In this document: in pieces, positions 33,264-41,627 of the stretch
Position numbering within the stretch: the first letter of the stretch is position 1
How the letters are laid out: the number at the start of each line of letters is the position of its first letter
NCBI RefSeq assembly: GCF_016862095.1
Contig: NZ_BOMH01000041.1
Location: 124,001 to 188,000, forward strand
Direction: 5' to 3'
DNA: 64,000 nucleotides
From: Actinoplanes cyaneus
GTDB lineage: Bacteria; Actinomycetota; Actinomycetes; Mycobacteriales; Micromonosporaceae
Position numbers and translations under genes: made by a program
Notes under the pieces: model-generated
What the model saw: only the letters and a program-made list of their open reading frames with translations
What the model was told of the DNA's origin: nothing
Databases searched by the model: none

Positions 33264-33428
33264 ATGCCGATGGCGCAGCCTGCCGGGATGACGTCGACCC
33301 CGGCGACACCCGAGCCGCCGGATCCGCCCGCTCGGCACCGGGCGGCGGCTTCTCCGGGCTCGCGTTCTCCGGCCGGGTGCTGGAGTTCGCCGCGAGCGTG
33401 CTCTACCTCTTCGGCGGCTCGCGGTCGG

Positions 33429-34217
33429 TCAGCCGTGCAGGAACTCCGTCAGGACGAGGGCGAGCGGGCCGTTGATGCTGCCCGGCGGGATCAACCGGTC
33501 GCCGCGAACCCGTAGCTCCTCCTCGTCGTAGCCCGGGCCGCCGTATCCGCCGAACTCGGCGGTGGAACCCTCGACCGCATTCGTGCTCCAGACCTCCCAC
33601 ATCATGTCCGCGCCCGCGGAATCCTCGTCCATCGTGTCGTGGCCGTAGCTGCCGAGCACGCCGGCGAGGTCGTACGGGCCGATGACGCCCAGGGTGCAGG
33701 CACGCGCCGCCACACCGGCGATCATGTCCCAGTAGTCCAGGCGTGGCCGGTCGCCGAGCTCGGCGGCGAGCTGGTCGGCCAGCCGTTTCTGCGCGGCGTG
33801 GATGTCCGCGTCGAGGTAGTCGTCGCTGGTCGCCAGCGGGCCGTCAGCGGCCAGCTCGGCGAGGGCGGGCCAGTCCCCGCCGGCGGCCAGCGCCGGCCCG
33901 GCGATCCGATGCCACTCACGCCCGGTGCCGCCCGCCTCCGCCGCGACCGCGTGCAGGACCAGGGCGAGCCCGGCCCGATCCACCCGCGCCGTGGCTTCGG
34001 CGTGTTCCATGATGCGGCCCGCCTGCAGCTGGAGGTACGGCACGAGGAAGTCCCGGCCGCCCGCTATGCGCTGCGTCATCCGGGTGCGGCCGTCACCGGT
34101 GTGCTCGACGAGGGCCTCATGGCGCACGTTGGCCAGGACCAGCGGCAGCGGCACCGCCTGCAGGGCCGCGGAAACCTGGGCGGGCGCGGCGTCGACATGG
34201 GTCACGACCTCGGTCAC
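33429..34217 (-). CDS. Hypothetical cytoplasmic protein
   Basis: The 262-residue protein has no signal peptide or membrane helix. Its codon use is strongly biased and it is clearly a gene. The first 60 residues could form a small SRPBCC-like sheet (V-T-H-V-D-A-A-P-A-Q-V, then R-T-R-M-T-Q-R-I-A-G-G-R-D-F). The rest is mainly helical and acidic, with R-P-R-L-D-Y-W-D-M and a Gly/Glu-rich E-F-G-G-Y-G-G-P-G-Y-D-E-E-E segment. I do not recognise the family. GTG start. It faces away from the YihY-DinB gene. Confidence 0.75.
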   Translation of the reverse strand: MTEVVTHVDAAPAQVSAALQAVPLPLVLANVRHEALVEHTGDGRTRMTQRIAGGRDFLVPYLQLQAGRIMEHAEATARVDRAGLALVLHAVAAEAGGTGREWHRIAGPALAAGGDWPALAELAADGPLATSDDYLDADIHAAQKRLADQLAAELGDRPRLDYWDMIAGVAARACTLGVIGPYDLAGVLGSYGHDTMDEDSAGADMMWEVWSTNAVEGSTAEFGGYGGPGYDEEELRVRGDRLIPPGSINGPLALVLTEFLHG

Positions 34218-34320
34218 GGCCAGGACCCTACCCGTCCGGCCACGATCGTTGCCTGACGCCGTGGCCCGTCACGCCGCGGGTGAGGAGTAGCGGGACGGCG
34301 CAGCGGGTACGGACGCGGCC

Positions 34321-35745
34321 ATGGCTGCCGGGCGTTCCTCGAAGCGGTTCACGACCGGCTGGCAGCGGCTGCGGCGCCGCGCGGGCTGGGTCGATCATCT
34401 GGCCCGCGCGGGTGTCCGTTACGACGAGGCCGACGGCGGGCGGCTGGCCGCCGCGGTGACCTACTACGCGTTCTTCGGCACGTTCGCGGCCTGGCTGCTC
34501 GGTTTCGCGATCTTCGGGTTCGTCCTGGACGACCCGCAGGTGCTCGCCGCCGTCGAACGGTACCTGGCGCAGGACCTGCCGCAGCTCGACGTGCAGACGC
34601 TGCGGGCGTCCCGGACCACGGCCGGGGTGGTGGCCCTGATCGGGCTGCCGATCACCGGCTGGTTCTGGGCGGACGCGTTCCGCTCCTCGATCCGGCGCAT
34701 CTGGCGGCTCCCCGAGTACCCGGGCCGCCTGCCGAGCCGGGTGCTGATCGACCTGCTCGTGCTCGTCGGCCTGGGCGTGCTGCTGGTGGCCTCGCTCGCC
34801 GTGGCCTACGTGACGACGGTCGTCGCGACCCGCATCACCGAGGTCGCCGACGCCGGTGACGGCCTGTCCCGGGCGGCGCTCACGGTGGTCGCCTTCCTGG
34901 TGGGCTCCGCCCTGAACACGGTTCTGGCGTGCGGCGCGCTGACCGGGTTGCCGCGGGTCCGGATGCCGTGGCGCCGCCTGCTCGGCCCGGCGGCGGTGGC
35001 CGGTGTCTCCATCGAGCTGCTCAAGACGCTCGGCGGTCAGTACATCCGGGCGACCGAGGCCAACCCGGTGTACCAGCTGGTCGCCGGCTCGGTCGGGTTG
35101 CTGGTCTTCCTGAGCGCGCTCAATCAGCTGCTGCTGTTCGCCGCGGCCCTCACCGCGACGAGCACGACCGGCTCGGCGTCCGACCTCGCCGCGGAGGGGG
35201 CGCGCGGGCCGGCGACGTCGTCCAGCATGATCACCGGTATGACTGACGACCGGATCGGGCCGCCGCTGACCGGCAGCGAGCGCGACACCCTGTGCGCCTG
35301 GCTCGACTACCACCGCGCCACGCTCGCCCGTAAGTGCGCCGGCCTGACCGACGAGCAGCTGCGCGAGCGTTCGATGCCGCCGTCCACGCTCACCCTGCTC
35401 GGGCTGGTGCGGCACATGGCCGAGGTGGAACGCACCTGGTTCCGGCGGGTGTTCGAGGACCACGAGATCCCGCTGGTCTGGTCGGACACGATGGACTTCC
35501 AGGCCGCGTACGATCCCGGCGGCTCCACCCGGGCCGAGGCGTTCGCGGCGTGGGAGGCCGAGGTCGCCCACGCCCGTACGATCGAGCAGGCCTCCGAGTC
35601 CCTGGACCGGGTCGGCTATCAGCCCCGCTGGGAGAAGGACGTCTCGCTGCGTTTCGTGATCACCCATGTGCTGCAGGAGTATGCCCGCCACAACGGTCAC
35701 GCCGACCTGATCCGCGAGGGGGTCGACGGGACCGTCGGCGCCTGA
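34321..35745 (+). CDS. YihY/BrkB membrane protein fused to a DinB/DUF664 domain
   Basis: One open frame of 474 codons joins two domains that are usually separate proteins. Residues 1-290 are a YihY/UPF0761 membrane protein with six helices (V-T-Y-Y-A-F-F, F-W-A-D-A-F-R-S-S-I-R-R-I-W, and A-T-E-A-N-P-V-Y). Residues 307-474 are a DUF664 mini-DinB domain with R-H-M-A-E-V-E-R-T-W-F-R and the late H-V-L-Q-E-Y-A-R-H-N-G-H-A-D-L metal region. An ATG at 35239 could start the DinB part on its own. No stop lies between, so either a true fusion or read-through of two genes. Confidence 0.8.
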   Translation: MAAGRSSKRFTTGWQRLRRRAGWVDHLARAGVRYDEADGGRLAAAVTYYAFFGTFAAWLLGFAIFGFVLDDPQVLAAVERYLAQDLPQLDVQTLRASRTTAGVVALIGLPITGWFWADAFRSSIRRIWRLPEYPGRLPSRVLIDLLVLVGLGVLLVASLAVAYVTTVVATRITEVADAGDGLSRAALTVVAFLVGSALNTVLACGALTGLPRVRMPWRRLLGPAAVAGVSIELLKTLGGQYIRATEANPVYQLVAGSVGLLVFLSALNQLLLFAAALTATSTTGSASDLAAEGARGPATSSSMITGMTDDRIGPPLTGSERDTLCAWLDYHRATLARKCAGLTDEQLRERSMPPSTLTLLGLVRHMAEVERTWFRRVFEDHEIPLVWSDTMDFQAAYDPGGSTRAEAFAAWEAEVAHARTIEQASESLDRVGYQPRWEKDVSLRFVITHVLQEYARHNGHADLIREGVDGTVGA

Positions 35746-36876
35746 TCAGTGCGGGCCGAACGAGGCGAACATGTCGACCAGTGACCGCGGCGCGTTGTCG
35801 TCGAAGATCAGCTCCAGGCTGTCGGCCGACTCCTGGGCGATCCGCTCGCTGCGCTCGAAGAGCTCCTTCTCGTACGCCGAAAGCGCTGTTTCGATGTCGT
35901 CGGGGTGCGCGGCGATCGCCTTGCCGAGCTCGGCGCCGTCGAACATGGCCAGGTTCGCGCCCTCCCCCGCGAACGGCGACATCACGTGCGCGGCGTCGCC
36001 GAGCAGCGTCACCCCCGGGACGCGCTCCCAGCGGTGCCGGACCGGCAGGGCGTTGATGGTCCGCGGGATCAGCGCGCCGTCCGCCTCGGTGATCAGCGAC
36101 CGGATCTCCGGCGCCCAGCCGGCGAACTCCTCCAGCAGCACGGCCTTGCCCTTGTCACGGTCGGCCCAGTCGATGCCGTCGAGCCATTCCTGCGACGTCT
36201 TCAGCGCGATGTAGACGTGCAGGCTGCCGTCGGTCTCCTTGTGCGCCAGGAATCCCTTGCCGGGCGCGAGCGCGAACAGCATGCCACCGCCGACGACCGA
36301 GGCCGGCACCGGATGGCGCGCGTCGGCGTCGGCGTGGTCCACCTCGACGAACGAGATCCCGGTGTACGCCGGCACGGCGTCGGACACCAGCGGCCGGATC
36401 CGTGACCAGGCGCCGTCCGCCCCGACGAGCACGTCGGTGGTGACCGTCTCGCCGTCGGCGAAGCTCACCTCGTGCCGCCCGTCGCCGAGCGCCCGCGCGC
36501 CGGTGACCTTCTTGCCCCACCTGATCGTCCCGGCCGGCAGCGAGTCGAGCAGCATCTGCCGCAGCTCCCCGCGGTCGACCTCCGGACGATCCCCGGCGCT
36601 CTCGTCGTCGGTTTCCTCCAGCAGTACGGTGTTGTCCCGGTCGAGCACCCGCATGGCCTGCCCACCCGGGTGGATGATCGCCTGGAACTGCTCGGACAGC
36701 CCGGCGTCCCGCAGCGCGACCTGCCCGTTGTAGTCGTGGATGTCGAGCATGCCACCCTGCGTCCGGGCGGCCGGTGAGTCGTCCAGCTCGTAGATGGTGG
36801 CGGCGATCCCGTTGACGTGCAGGACGCGGGCGAGCGTCAGACCGCCGAGTCCCGCGCCGATGATGGTGATGTTCAT
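35746..36876 (-). CDS. FAD-dependent monooxygenase, TetX-like
   Basis: The 376-residue flavoprotein has an N-terminal FAD loop I-I-G-A-G-L-G-G-L-T-L-A-R-V-L, the central D-G-A-W-S-R-I-R, and the ribityl-binding G-D-A-A-H-V-M-S-P-F-A-G-E-G-A-N. This is the group A aromatic hydroxylase family that includes TetX, which hydroxylates tetracyclines. An A-x-R-T-Q-G-G-M-L-D-I-H loop near the flavin also fits TetX. The ATG has AGGAGG upstream. It lies downstream of a TetR gene and carries two copies of the repressor's site in its promoter. Substrate may be an antibiotic or aromatic compound. Confidence 0.9.
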   Translation of the reverse strand: MNITIIGAGLGGLTLARVLHVNGIAATIYELDDSPAARTQGGMLDIHDYNGQVALRDAGLSEQFQAIIHPGGQAMRVLDRDNTVLLEETDDESAGDRPEVDRGELRQMLLDSLPAGTIRWGKKVTGARALGDGRHEVSFADGETVTTDVLVGADGAWSRIRPLVSDAVPAYTGISFVEVDHADADARHPVPASVVGGGMLFALAPGKGFLAHKETDGSLHVYIALKTSQEWLDGIDWADRDKGKAVLLEEFAGWAPEIRSLITEADGALIPRTINALPVRHRWERVPGVTLLGDAAHVMSPFAGEGANLAMFDGAELGKAIAAHPDDIETALSAYEKELFERSERIAQESADSLELIFDDNAPRSLVDMFASFGPH

Positions 36877-36895
36877 GATGCCTCCTGGCAGTGTT

Positions 36896-36921
36896 GAACA
36901 CGTTCGGGACGAACATGTTCG
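36896..36921. promoter_or_regulatory. Double operator before the monooxygenase gene
   Basis: GAACACGTTC (36896-36905) and GAACATGTTC (36911-36920) lie 15 bp apart. The second is the core of CGAACATGTTCG (36910-36921), identical to the site before the TetR gene at 37671-37682. Confidence 0.75.
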
Positions 36922-36985
36922 GATTGAGCAAAGCTCGGGCTGGTCATCCGGGGCCGGACGACCAGCGTGCGAATCAGCCTGGAAC

Positions 36986-37657
36986 TCAGCCGGCGCGCAG
37001 ACCGTCGATGATCGTGGCGAACGCCCAGCGCATCCGCTCCTCCCCCGAGCCCGCCAGGATCTCCTCCCGCACGCGCACCAGGTTCGGATAGGTGCCAGGT
37101 GAGGCCTCGACGACCGCGAGCGCGAGATCCTCCTGCTCGGCCTCCGCTTCCGCCGACTCGTCACGGCTGCCCTGCTCGGCGGCCGTGGCGGTGGCGTGCT
37201 GCAGCAGGATGTCGACACCCCACGCGGCCTGCCGCACCGGCACCCCGCCGTCGAGCAGCAGCCCGGCGATCGTGTCGATGAGCCGCAGATAGTGCGGCCC
37301 GGCCGGGCGCAGCATCAGCACCGAGCGCGCCAGGCTCGGATAGGAGAAGAGCAGCCTGGTGTACGCCGTGAGCGTCCCGATCAGACGCTCCCGCCAGTCC
37401 CCCACCGTCGGGTCCGGCGTCTCCAAACCGGCGACCAGCTCGTCGAGGATCGCGCCGTGCAGCTCGGCGGTGTTGCGCACGTAGACGTAGAGCGACGCCG
37501 GGCCGGTGTCGAGCTCGGCGGCCAGCCGCCGCATGGTCAGCCGCTCGAGCCCCTCCTCGCGCATGACGTGCAGCGCGGCCGTGACCAGGCTCGCTCGGCT
37601 GAGGGGCGCTTTGGCGGGCCGGTCGCGGCGGCTCACGGGTTCACGGCGAGGACTCAT
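36986..37657 (-). CDS. TetR family repressor, tetracycline-repressor-like C-terminus
   Basis: The 223-residue regulator has the TetR helix-turn-helix (L-S-R-A-S-L-V-T-A-A-L-H-V-M, then R-R-L-A-A-E-L-D-T-G-P-A-S-L-Y-V-Y-V-R-N). The long C-terminal helical domain of TetR class follows, with D-W-R-E-R-L-I-G-T-L-T-A-Y-T-R-L-L-F. Its gene is upstream of the monooxygenase on the same strand, 110 bp away. A perfect CGAACATGTTCG lies 14 bp before its start, and the same 12-mer precedes the enzyme gene. It thus represses itself and the enzyme, with the substrate a likely inducer. Confidence 0.9.
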   Translation of the reverse strand: MSPRREPVSRRDRPAKAPLSRASLVTAALHVMREEGLERLTMRRLAAELDTGPASLYVYVRNTAELHGAILDELVAGLETPDPTVGDWRERLIGTLTAYTRLLFSYPSLARSVLMLRPAGPHYLRLIDTIAGLLLDGGVPVRQAAWGVDILLQHATATAAEQGSRDESAEAEAEQEDLALAVVEASPGTYPNLVRVREEILAGSGEERMRWAFATIIDGLRAG

Positions 37658-37670
37658 AACACGATCGTAG

Positions 37671-37682
37671 CGAACATGTTCG
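37671..37682. promoter_or_regulatory. 12-bp TetR operator
   Basis: CGAACATGTTCG is a perfect palindrome 14 bp before the TetR start, and the same 12-mer sits before the monooxygenase gene. Confidence 0.8.
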
Positions 37683-37724
37683 TCAACCGCCAGGGGCCGG
37701 TGTCGGGCGTCACCGCGGGCCGCC

Positions 37725-38042
37725 CTACTGGCAGAACCCGTCGCCGTCGTTGCCGCCGTACGTGCCGATCGCGCCCATGGACGTGATCTTCACGCACTGC
37801 CCCACCATGTTGGCGGAGCCGGCCCGCACCATGATCTCCGCCGCGTTGTCCCCGATGATCCGCCCGAACGGCGCCGCCGCGACAGACCGCACAGCGGCCA
37901 CCCCGGTCAGATACGTGAGCTGGGCGGTCTCCGTCTTGTTGAAGTAGATCGTCCCCGGCCGGTAGTGCGGCGCGGACGCCGCCTGTGCCGGTGACGTCAC
38001 GACCATCATCCCTGCGGCGAGCACCGCCACGACCGTGCGCAT
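37725..38042 (-). CDS. Small secreted protein
   Basis: The 105-residue product begins M-R-T-V-V-A-V-L-A-A-G-M-M-V-V-T-S-P-A-Q-A, a signal peptide with cleavage near residue 21. The mature 84 residues contain just two cysteines (Q-C-V-K and F-C-Q at the end), which could form one disulfide, and a V-R-A-G-S-A-N-M-V-G-Q segment. The ATG has AAGGAGGG upstream, one of the strongest ribosome sites in the window. I do not recognise the family. Confidence 0.75.
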   Translation of the reverse strand: MRTVVAVLAAGMMVVTSPAQAASAPHYRPGTIYFNKTETAQLTYLTGVAAVRSVAAAPFGRIIGDNAAEIMVRAGSANMVGQCVKITSMGAIGTYGGNDGDGFCQ

Positions 38043-38392
38043 CGTTGAGCCCTCCTTCGTGCCGACGCAACGAGCGTGGCAACCCGGCCACCCCCACCGA
38101 GGCAAAACCCCGATCTTTCCTCCGGCCCGCATCACCGGAAGCTCGGTAGCCGGGCCGGGCCGGGCCGGGGCTGGTCTTGCCGGGCACGCGCGAGCCCCGG
38201 CTGGCGCTCAGGGGTGTCAAACCAGCCCGATACACCCCTGAGCGCCAGCCGGGGCCACGACGCGCCCGGATGCCGGGACCGCCCGCCCACATCGCGGAGG
38301 TGCCGGGCGAGCCGGCGCGGTCACCGGCGGCAGGGGCCCGACCAGCGCGAGGGGTGGCTGGTCGGGCCCTGACCGTGATCGGCGGCCGGGGT
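38043..38392. other. Intergenic region with a large hairpin
   Basis: No gene is visible in these 350 bases. They hold the hairpin at 38194-38255 and a GGGCC-rich stretch before it. Confidence 0.6.
38194..38255. terminator. 24-bp perfect stem-loop after the pectinase operon
   Basis: The arms 38194-38217 and 38232-38255 are exact reverse complements around a 14-nt loop. On the minus strand it comes about 140 nt after the pectinesterase stop, so it can end that operon's mRNA. Part of the arm (GGCTGGCGCTCA) resembles the dispersed palindrome family. Confidence 0.65.
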
Positions 38393-39352
38393 TCAGCCGA
38401 CCGGGTTCCAGCCGTCCGATCCCGCCAGGTACTTCTGCGGGGTGTAGTTGGCGGCCTGCGCGTCCGTCAGTTGCGCCCGGTTGCTGTTGACGGTCGCGCC
38501 CGCGCCGGTGTTCTTGTACTCGTAGAAGCGGGCGTTCTTCCACGAGTTGCCGGACATGTCGGTCCAGGGCTGGGCCACCCTGATCGTGGAGCTCAGGCTG
38601 GACTCCCGGACGGTGACCTGGGCGGCGGCACCCCAGGGGCGGCCGAGGTAGGTGACGTTCCCGGTCGCGCCGGTGATCGTCGACTTGTAGATCAGGAAGC
38701 CGTACGTCTGGGTGGAAGGGGTGTTGGCGGCGGTGAGATAGCCGCCGCTGGTGCGCTTCTCGTAGATCTGGCACGCGTAGAAGACGGCGCTGCCGTTGCC
38801 GTAGATGAAGTCGACAGTGCCCTCGATGTAGGAGCTCCAGACGTACGCCCGCGCACTGTTGTAGATCAGCAGTGTGTCCTGATCCCCCAGGGCCCGGACG
38901 TTGCCGAGCCGCGCCCGGTCGCCGTAGAGCGCCAGCGCGAGCGCCTGCGACGACCCGTTGGCGGCCTCGTCGTAGTCGTTGCTGAACGTCAGGTTCTTGC
39001 CGTAGAACTCCTTGGCCTGCACGTACACCGTGGCCGACCCGGTCGTACCGGCGGTCGAGGCGGGCTTGTTGTTGACGATCACCGTGGCCGCCGCTGTCGA
39101 ACCGAGGCCTTCGAGCGTGATGTACGGCTTGTTCGACGGGATGACCACGCTCTCCCGGTAGGTGCCCGCCTTGATGGTGATCGTGACCCGGCTGGTGTTC
39201 CCGGCCGGGACCGCGTTCACGGCGGCCTGGACCGTCCGGTAGGTGGCCGAGCCGTCAGCGGCGACGGTCAGCGTGGTGGCCGCCGCCGCGGGGACGGCGG
39301 AGAGTCCCAGCAGCACGGCCGGCACCGCGGCCAGCGCGAGGATGCGTCGCAT
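38393..39352 (-). CDS. Secreted pectinesterase (CE8)
   Basis: The 319-residue enzyme removes methyl esters from pectin. After a signal peptide (M-R-R-I-L-A-L to A-A-A near residue 25) comes a right-handed beta-helix. CE8 catalytic parts are visible: L-G-D-Q-D-T-L-L with the acid Asp, G-T-V-D-F-I-Y-G-N-G with the nucleophile Asp, and Y-L-G-R-P-W-G with the Arg. ATG has GGAGG upstream. The start lies 2 nt after the stop of the PL11 lyase gene, so the two are translated together and act on methylated and branched regions of the same plant polymer. Confidence 0.95.
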   Translation of the reverse strand: MRRILALAAVPAVLLGLSAVPAAAATTLTVAADGSATYRTVQAAVNAVPAGNTSRVTITIKAGTYRESVVIPSNKPYITLEGLGSTAAATVIVNNKPASTAGTTGSATVYVQAKEFYGKNLTFSNDYDEAANGSSQALALALYGDRARLGNVRALGDQDTLLIYNSARAYVWSSYIEGTVDFIYGNGSAVFYACQIYEKRTSGGYLTAANTPSTQTYGFLIYKSTITGATGNVTYLGRPWGAAAQVTVRESSLSSTIRVAQPWTDMSGNSWKNARFYEYKNTGAGATVNSNRAQLTDAQAANYTPQKYLAGSDGWNPVG

Positions 39353-39354
39353 GG

Positions 39355-41172
39355 TCAGCCTCCGATCGCGAACGACGGGTGCGGCGGCTGGTTGTACGCG
39401 GTGTTCTGCCACGCCACCGCCTCGCGGTACATCCGGTCCTGCATCAGCGACGTGCGCGAGATGCTCGTGCTGTCCGTCGTGGAGTAGATGCGCAGCTTGG
39501 TGTTGTCGGTCGTCGGCCAGATGACCTCTTCGCGCCAGTCACCGAGGATGTCGGCCTGCAGCGACGGGGTGGCCTTGGTGCCGTTGTTGGAGTGCACGCC
39601 GCTCGCGGTCAGCAGCCGGGTGTCGGCGCTCGTGCCGTACTTGTCGATGTGGGTGCCGTCGAGCAGCTCACGCTGGGCGTCGCCGTCCCACCAGATGACG
39701 AAGTTGGCGCTGGACGGCTTGCGCCCGATGTTCTGGCCCGACGTGTTGTAGAGGCCGGAGACCGCCGACGACCAGGACTCGGCGCCGGGGCTGCCGGCGT
39801 AGATGTCGTCGGAGACGCCACGACCGTTGTCGCAGCCGCACGAGGCGTTCGACCAGATGATCGCGCCCGTGCGGGCGTCGGCCATCCACGCGGCGAGCTT
39901 GTTCGTGCTCTCGTCGACCTTGAAGATCTCCAGGCCGGCCCGGCTCGGGATCAGGTCACCGACGTGGTACGCGTCGCCGTGTCCCTGCCCGTTGACCCAC
40001 AGCCCGTAGCCGTTGTCGTCGACGGCCATCGCGCCGTACAGGATCTCGTCCCTGCCGTCGCTGTCGACGTCGGCGACGGAGAGCTGGTGGTTGCCCTGGC
40101 CGGTCCACGCCGACCCATTGGTGCTGGAGTTGCTGTCGAAGGTCCACTTGCGGGTCAGAGCGCCGTTGCGGTAGTCCCAGGCGACGATGACCGAGCGGGT
40201 GTAGTAGCCGCGGGCCATGATGATGCTCGGGTAGGAGCCGTTGAGGTAGGCGGTCCCGGCCAGGAACCGGTCCACCCGGTTGCCGTAGTTGTCGCCCCAC
40301 GACGAGACCGTGCCGCGCGGCACCACGTAGTCGGCGGTCGCCATGGCCTTGCCGGTCTGACCGTTGAAGACGGTCAGGTACTCCGGGCCGGAGAGCACGT
40401 AGCCCGACGAGTTGCGGTAGTCGGCGCTGGAGCTGCCGATGACCGCGCCGGTGCCGTCGACGGTGCCGTCCGCGGTCTTCGTGACCACCTCGGCCCGGCC
40501 GTCCCCGTCGTAGTCGAAGACCTGGAACTGGGTGTAGTGCGCGCCGGCGCGGATGTTGCGGCCCAGGTTGAGCCGCCACAGCCGGGTGCCGTTCAGCTTG
40601 TACGCGTCGATGATGACCGGCCCGGTGTACCCCGACTGCGAGTTGTCCTTGGCGTTCGACGGGTCCCACTTGAGGACGATCTCGTAGGAGCCGTCGCCGT
40701 CCAGGTCACCGACCGAGGCGTCGCTGGCCGAGTAGGTGTAGGCGACCCCGTCCGGCGTGGTGCCACCGCCCGGGATCTGGATCGGCACGTCCTGGTAGGC
40801 AGCCGCGAGTGCGGCCGTGGGGGTGGCGGCCTTCAGCGAGGGGGTCTCCACCCCGTCGATCACAGGCTTCACCGTGTACGTCGTCCCGGCCGGTGCTCCG
40901 GTGTCGGTGAAGTTCGTGCCCTTCGTGATCGGTGCGGCGTTCACCCTGGTCGAGCCGCGGTAGACGTTGAAGGCGACACCCGCGGGGTCGGATTGCAGGA
41001 GTCGCCAGGACAGGAAGTTCCCGGTCGGGGTCCGCAGGCTGATCAGCCCGCGATCCAGGTTGTCGACGGTGGTGGTGGCGGGGGTGTCCGCGGCACTGGC
41101 GGTGGCGGGGACTCCGCCGGCAGTGAGCAGGACGGCGGCCACGGACAGGCCGCACAGGACTTTGCGTCGCAT
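39355..41172 (-). CDS. Secreted rhamnogalacturonan lyase (PL11)
   Basis: The 605-residue protein cleaves the rhamnogalacturonan I backbone of pectin by beta-elimination. After a signal peptide (M-R-R-K-V-L-C-G-L-S-V-A-A-V, cleavage near 33) an N-terminal Ig-like domain begins N-L-D-R-G-L-I-S-L-R-T. An eight-bladed propeller follows, with calcium loops D-L-D-G-D-G, D-Y-D-G-D-G and D-V-D-S-D-G, and H-Y-T-Q-F-Q-V-F-D and G-Q-G-N-H-Q as in YesW. Length fits the family. First gene of a two-gene operon with the pectinesterase. A palindrome that could bind a LacI-type regulator is 47 bp upstream. Confidence 0.95.
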   Translation of the reverse strand: MRRKVLCGLSVAAVLLTAGGVPATASAADTPATTTVDNLDRGLISLRTPTGNFLSWRLLQSDPAGVAFNVYRGSTRVNAAPITKGTNFTDTGAPAGTTYTVKPVIDGVETPSLKAATPTAALAAAYQDVPIQIPGGGTTPDGVAYTYSASDASVGDLDGDGSYEIVLKWDPSNAKDNSQSGYTGPVIIDAYKLNGTRLWRLNLGRNIRAGAHYTQFQVFDYDGDGRAEVVTKTADGTVDGTGAVIGSSSADYRNSSGYVLSGPEYLTVFNGQTGKAMATADYVVPRGTVSSWGDNYGNRVDRFLAGTAYLNGSYPSIIMARGYYTRSVIVAWDYRNGALTRKWTFDSNSSTNGSAWTGQGNHQLSVADVDSDGRDEILYGAMAVDDNGYGLWVNGQGHGDAYHVGDLIPSRAGLEIFKVDESTNKLAAWMADARTGAIIWSNASCGCDNGRGVSDDIYAGSPGAESWSSAVSGLYNTSGQNIGRKPSSANFVIWWDGDAQRELLDGTHIDKYGTSADTRLLTASGVHSNNGTKATPSLQADILGDWREEVIWPTTDNTKLRIYSTTDSTSISRTSLMQDRMYREAVAWQNTAYNQPPHPSFAIGG

Positions 41173-41218
41173 GGGGGATCCCAACGTGGTTGAGGACGGG
41201 GACGCACCGCTACTGAAG

Positions 41219-41228
41219 CGGTTAACCG
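41219..41228. promoter_or_regulatory. Palindrome upstream of the pectinase operon
   Basis: CGGTTAACCG, a perfect 10-bp palindrome 47 bp before the PL11 start. Form and position fit a LacI-type operator, but no regulator gene is nearby. Confidence 0.4.
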
Positions 41229-41366
41229 GACCGTAACACTCGGGATAACGCATTCCATAGACCCCCTCAAATCCCTGAAACCCTTCGCGGATCTGTTGAC
41301 CCGCCTCGCCGACAGGTAGAAGATTCCGCGGGAATGCGCTTTCCGGGCAGCGACGCGACCCACCGT

Positions 41367-41425
41367 CCCGGCTGGTCCTCATGGTCGTTATCCGTGCCTC
41401 GTAACGACCATGAGCACCAGCCGGG
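41367..41425. repeat. Second copy of the dispersed inverted repeat
   Basis: Arms 41367-41390 and 41402-41425 (24 nt, one mismatch) share 24 of 25 bases with the palindrome at 16643-16705, though the loop differs. Confidence 0.85.
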
Positions 41426-41627
41426 TCCGCGACGGGCGCCGAAGCCGCAGCGCAACGCCGTACCGGGAAATCGGTGGTCGGCTCTGAAGACCGGGAAGAC
41501 AGCGGGAACCAATCGGGGGCGGGCGGCGACTATCGATGCGACGCCTCGGGACGCCGGCGCGTCGACTGCAACTCCCGGATGCCGGCGCACCCTCTCAGCG
41601 CCGCCGACACCTCGACGAGGACAGCCG

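Larger units (their letters stand above)
41173..41627. other. Intergenic region between the pectinase operon and the PepSY gene
   Basis: No gene is supported in these 455 bases. They hold a candidate operator (41219-41228) and an imperfect inverted repeat (41367-41425). Confidence 0.6.

Noticed and set aside
33264..33515. Short forward frame after the TetR gene
   Set aside because: It overlaps the reverse gene and has low-complexity Pro/Arg composition; no support.
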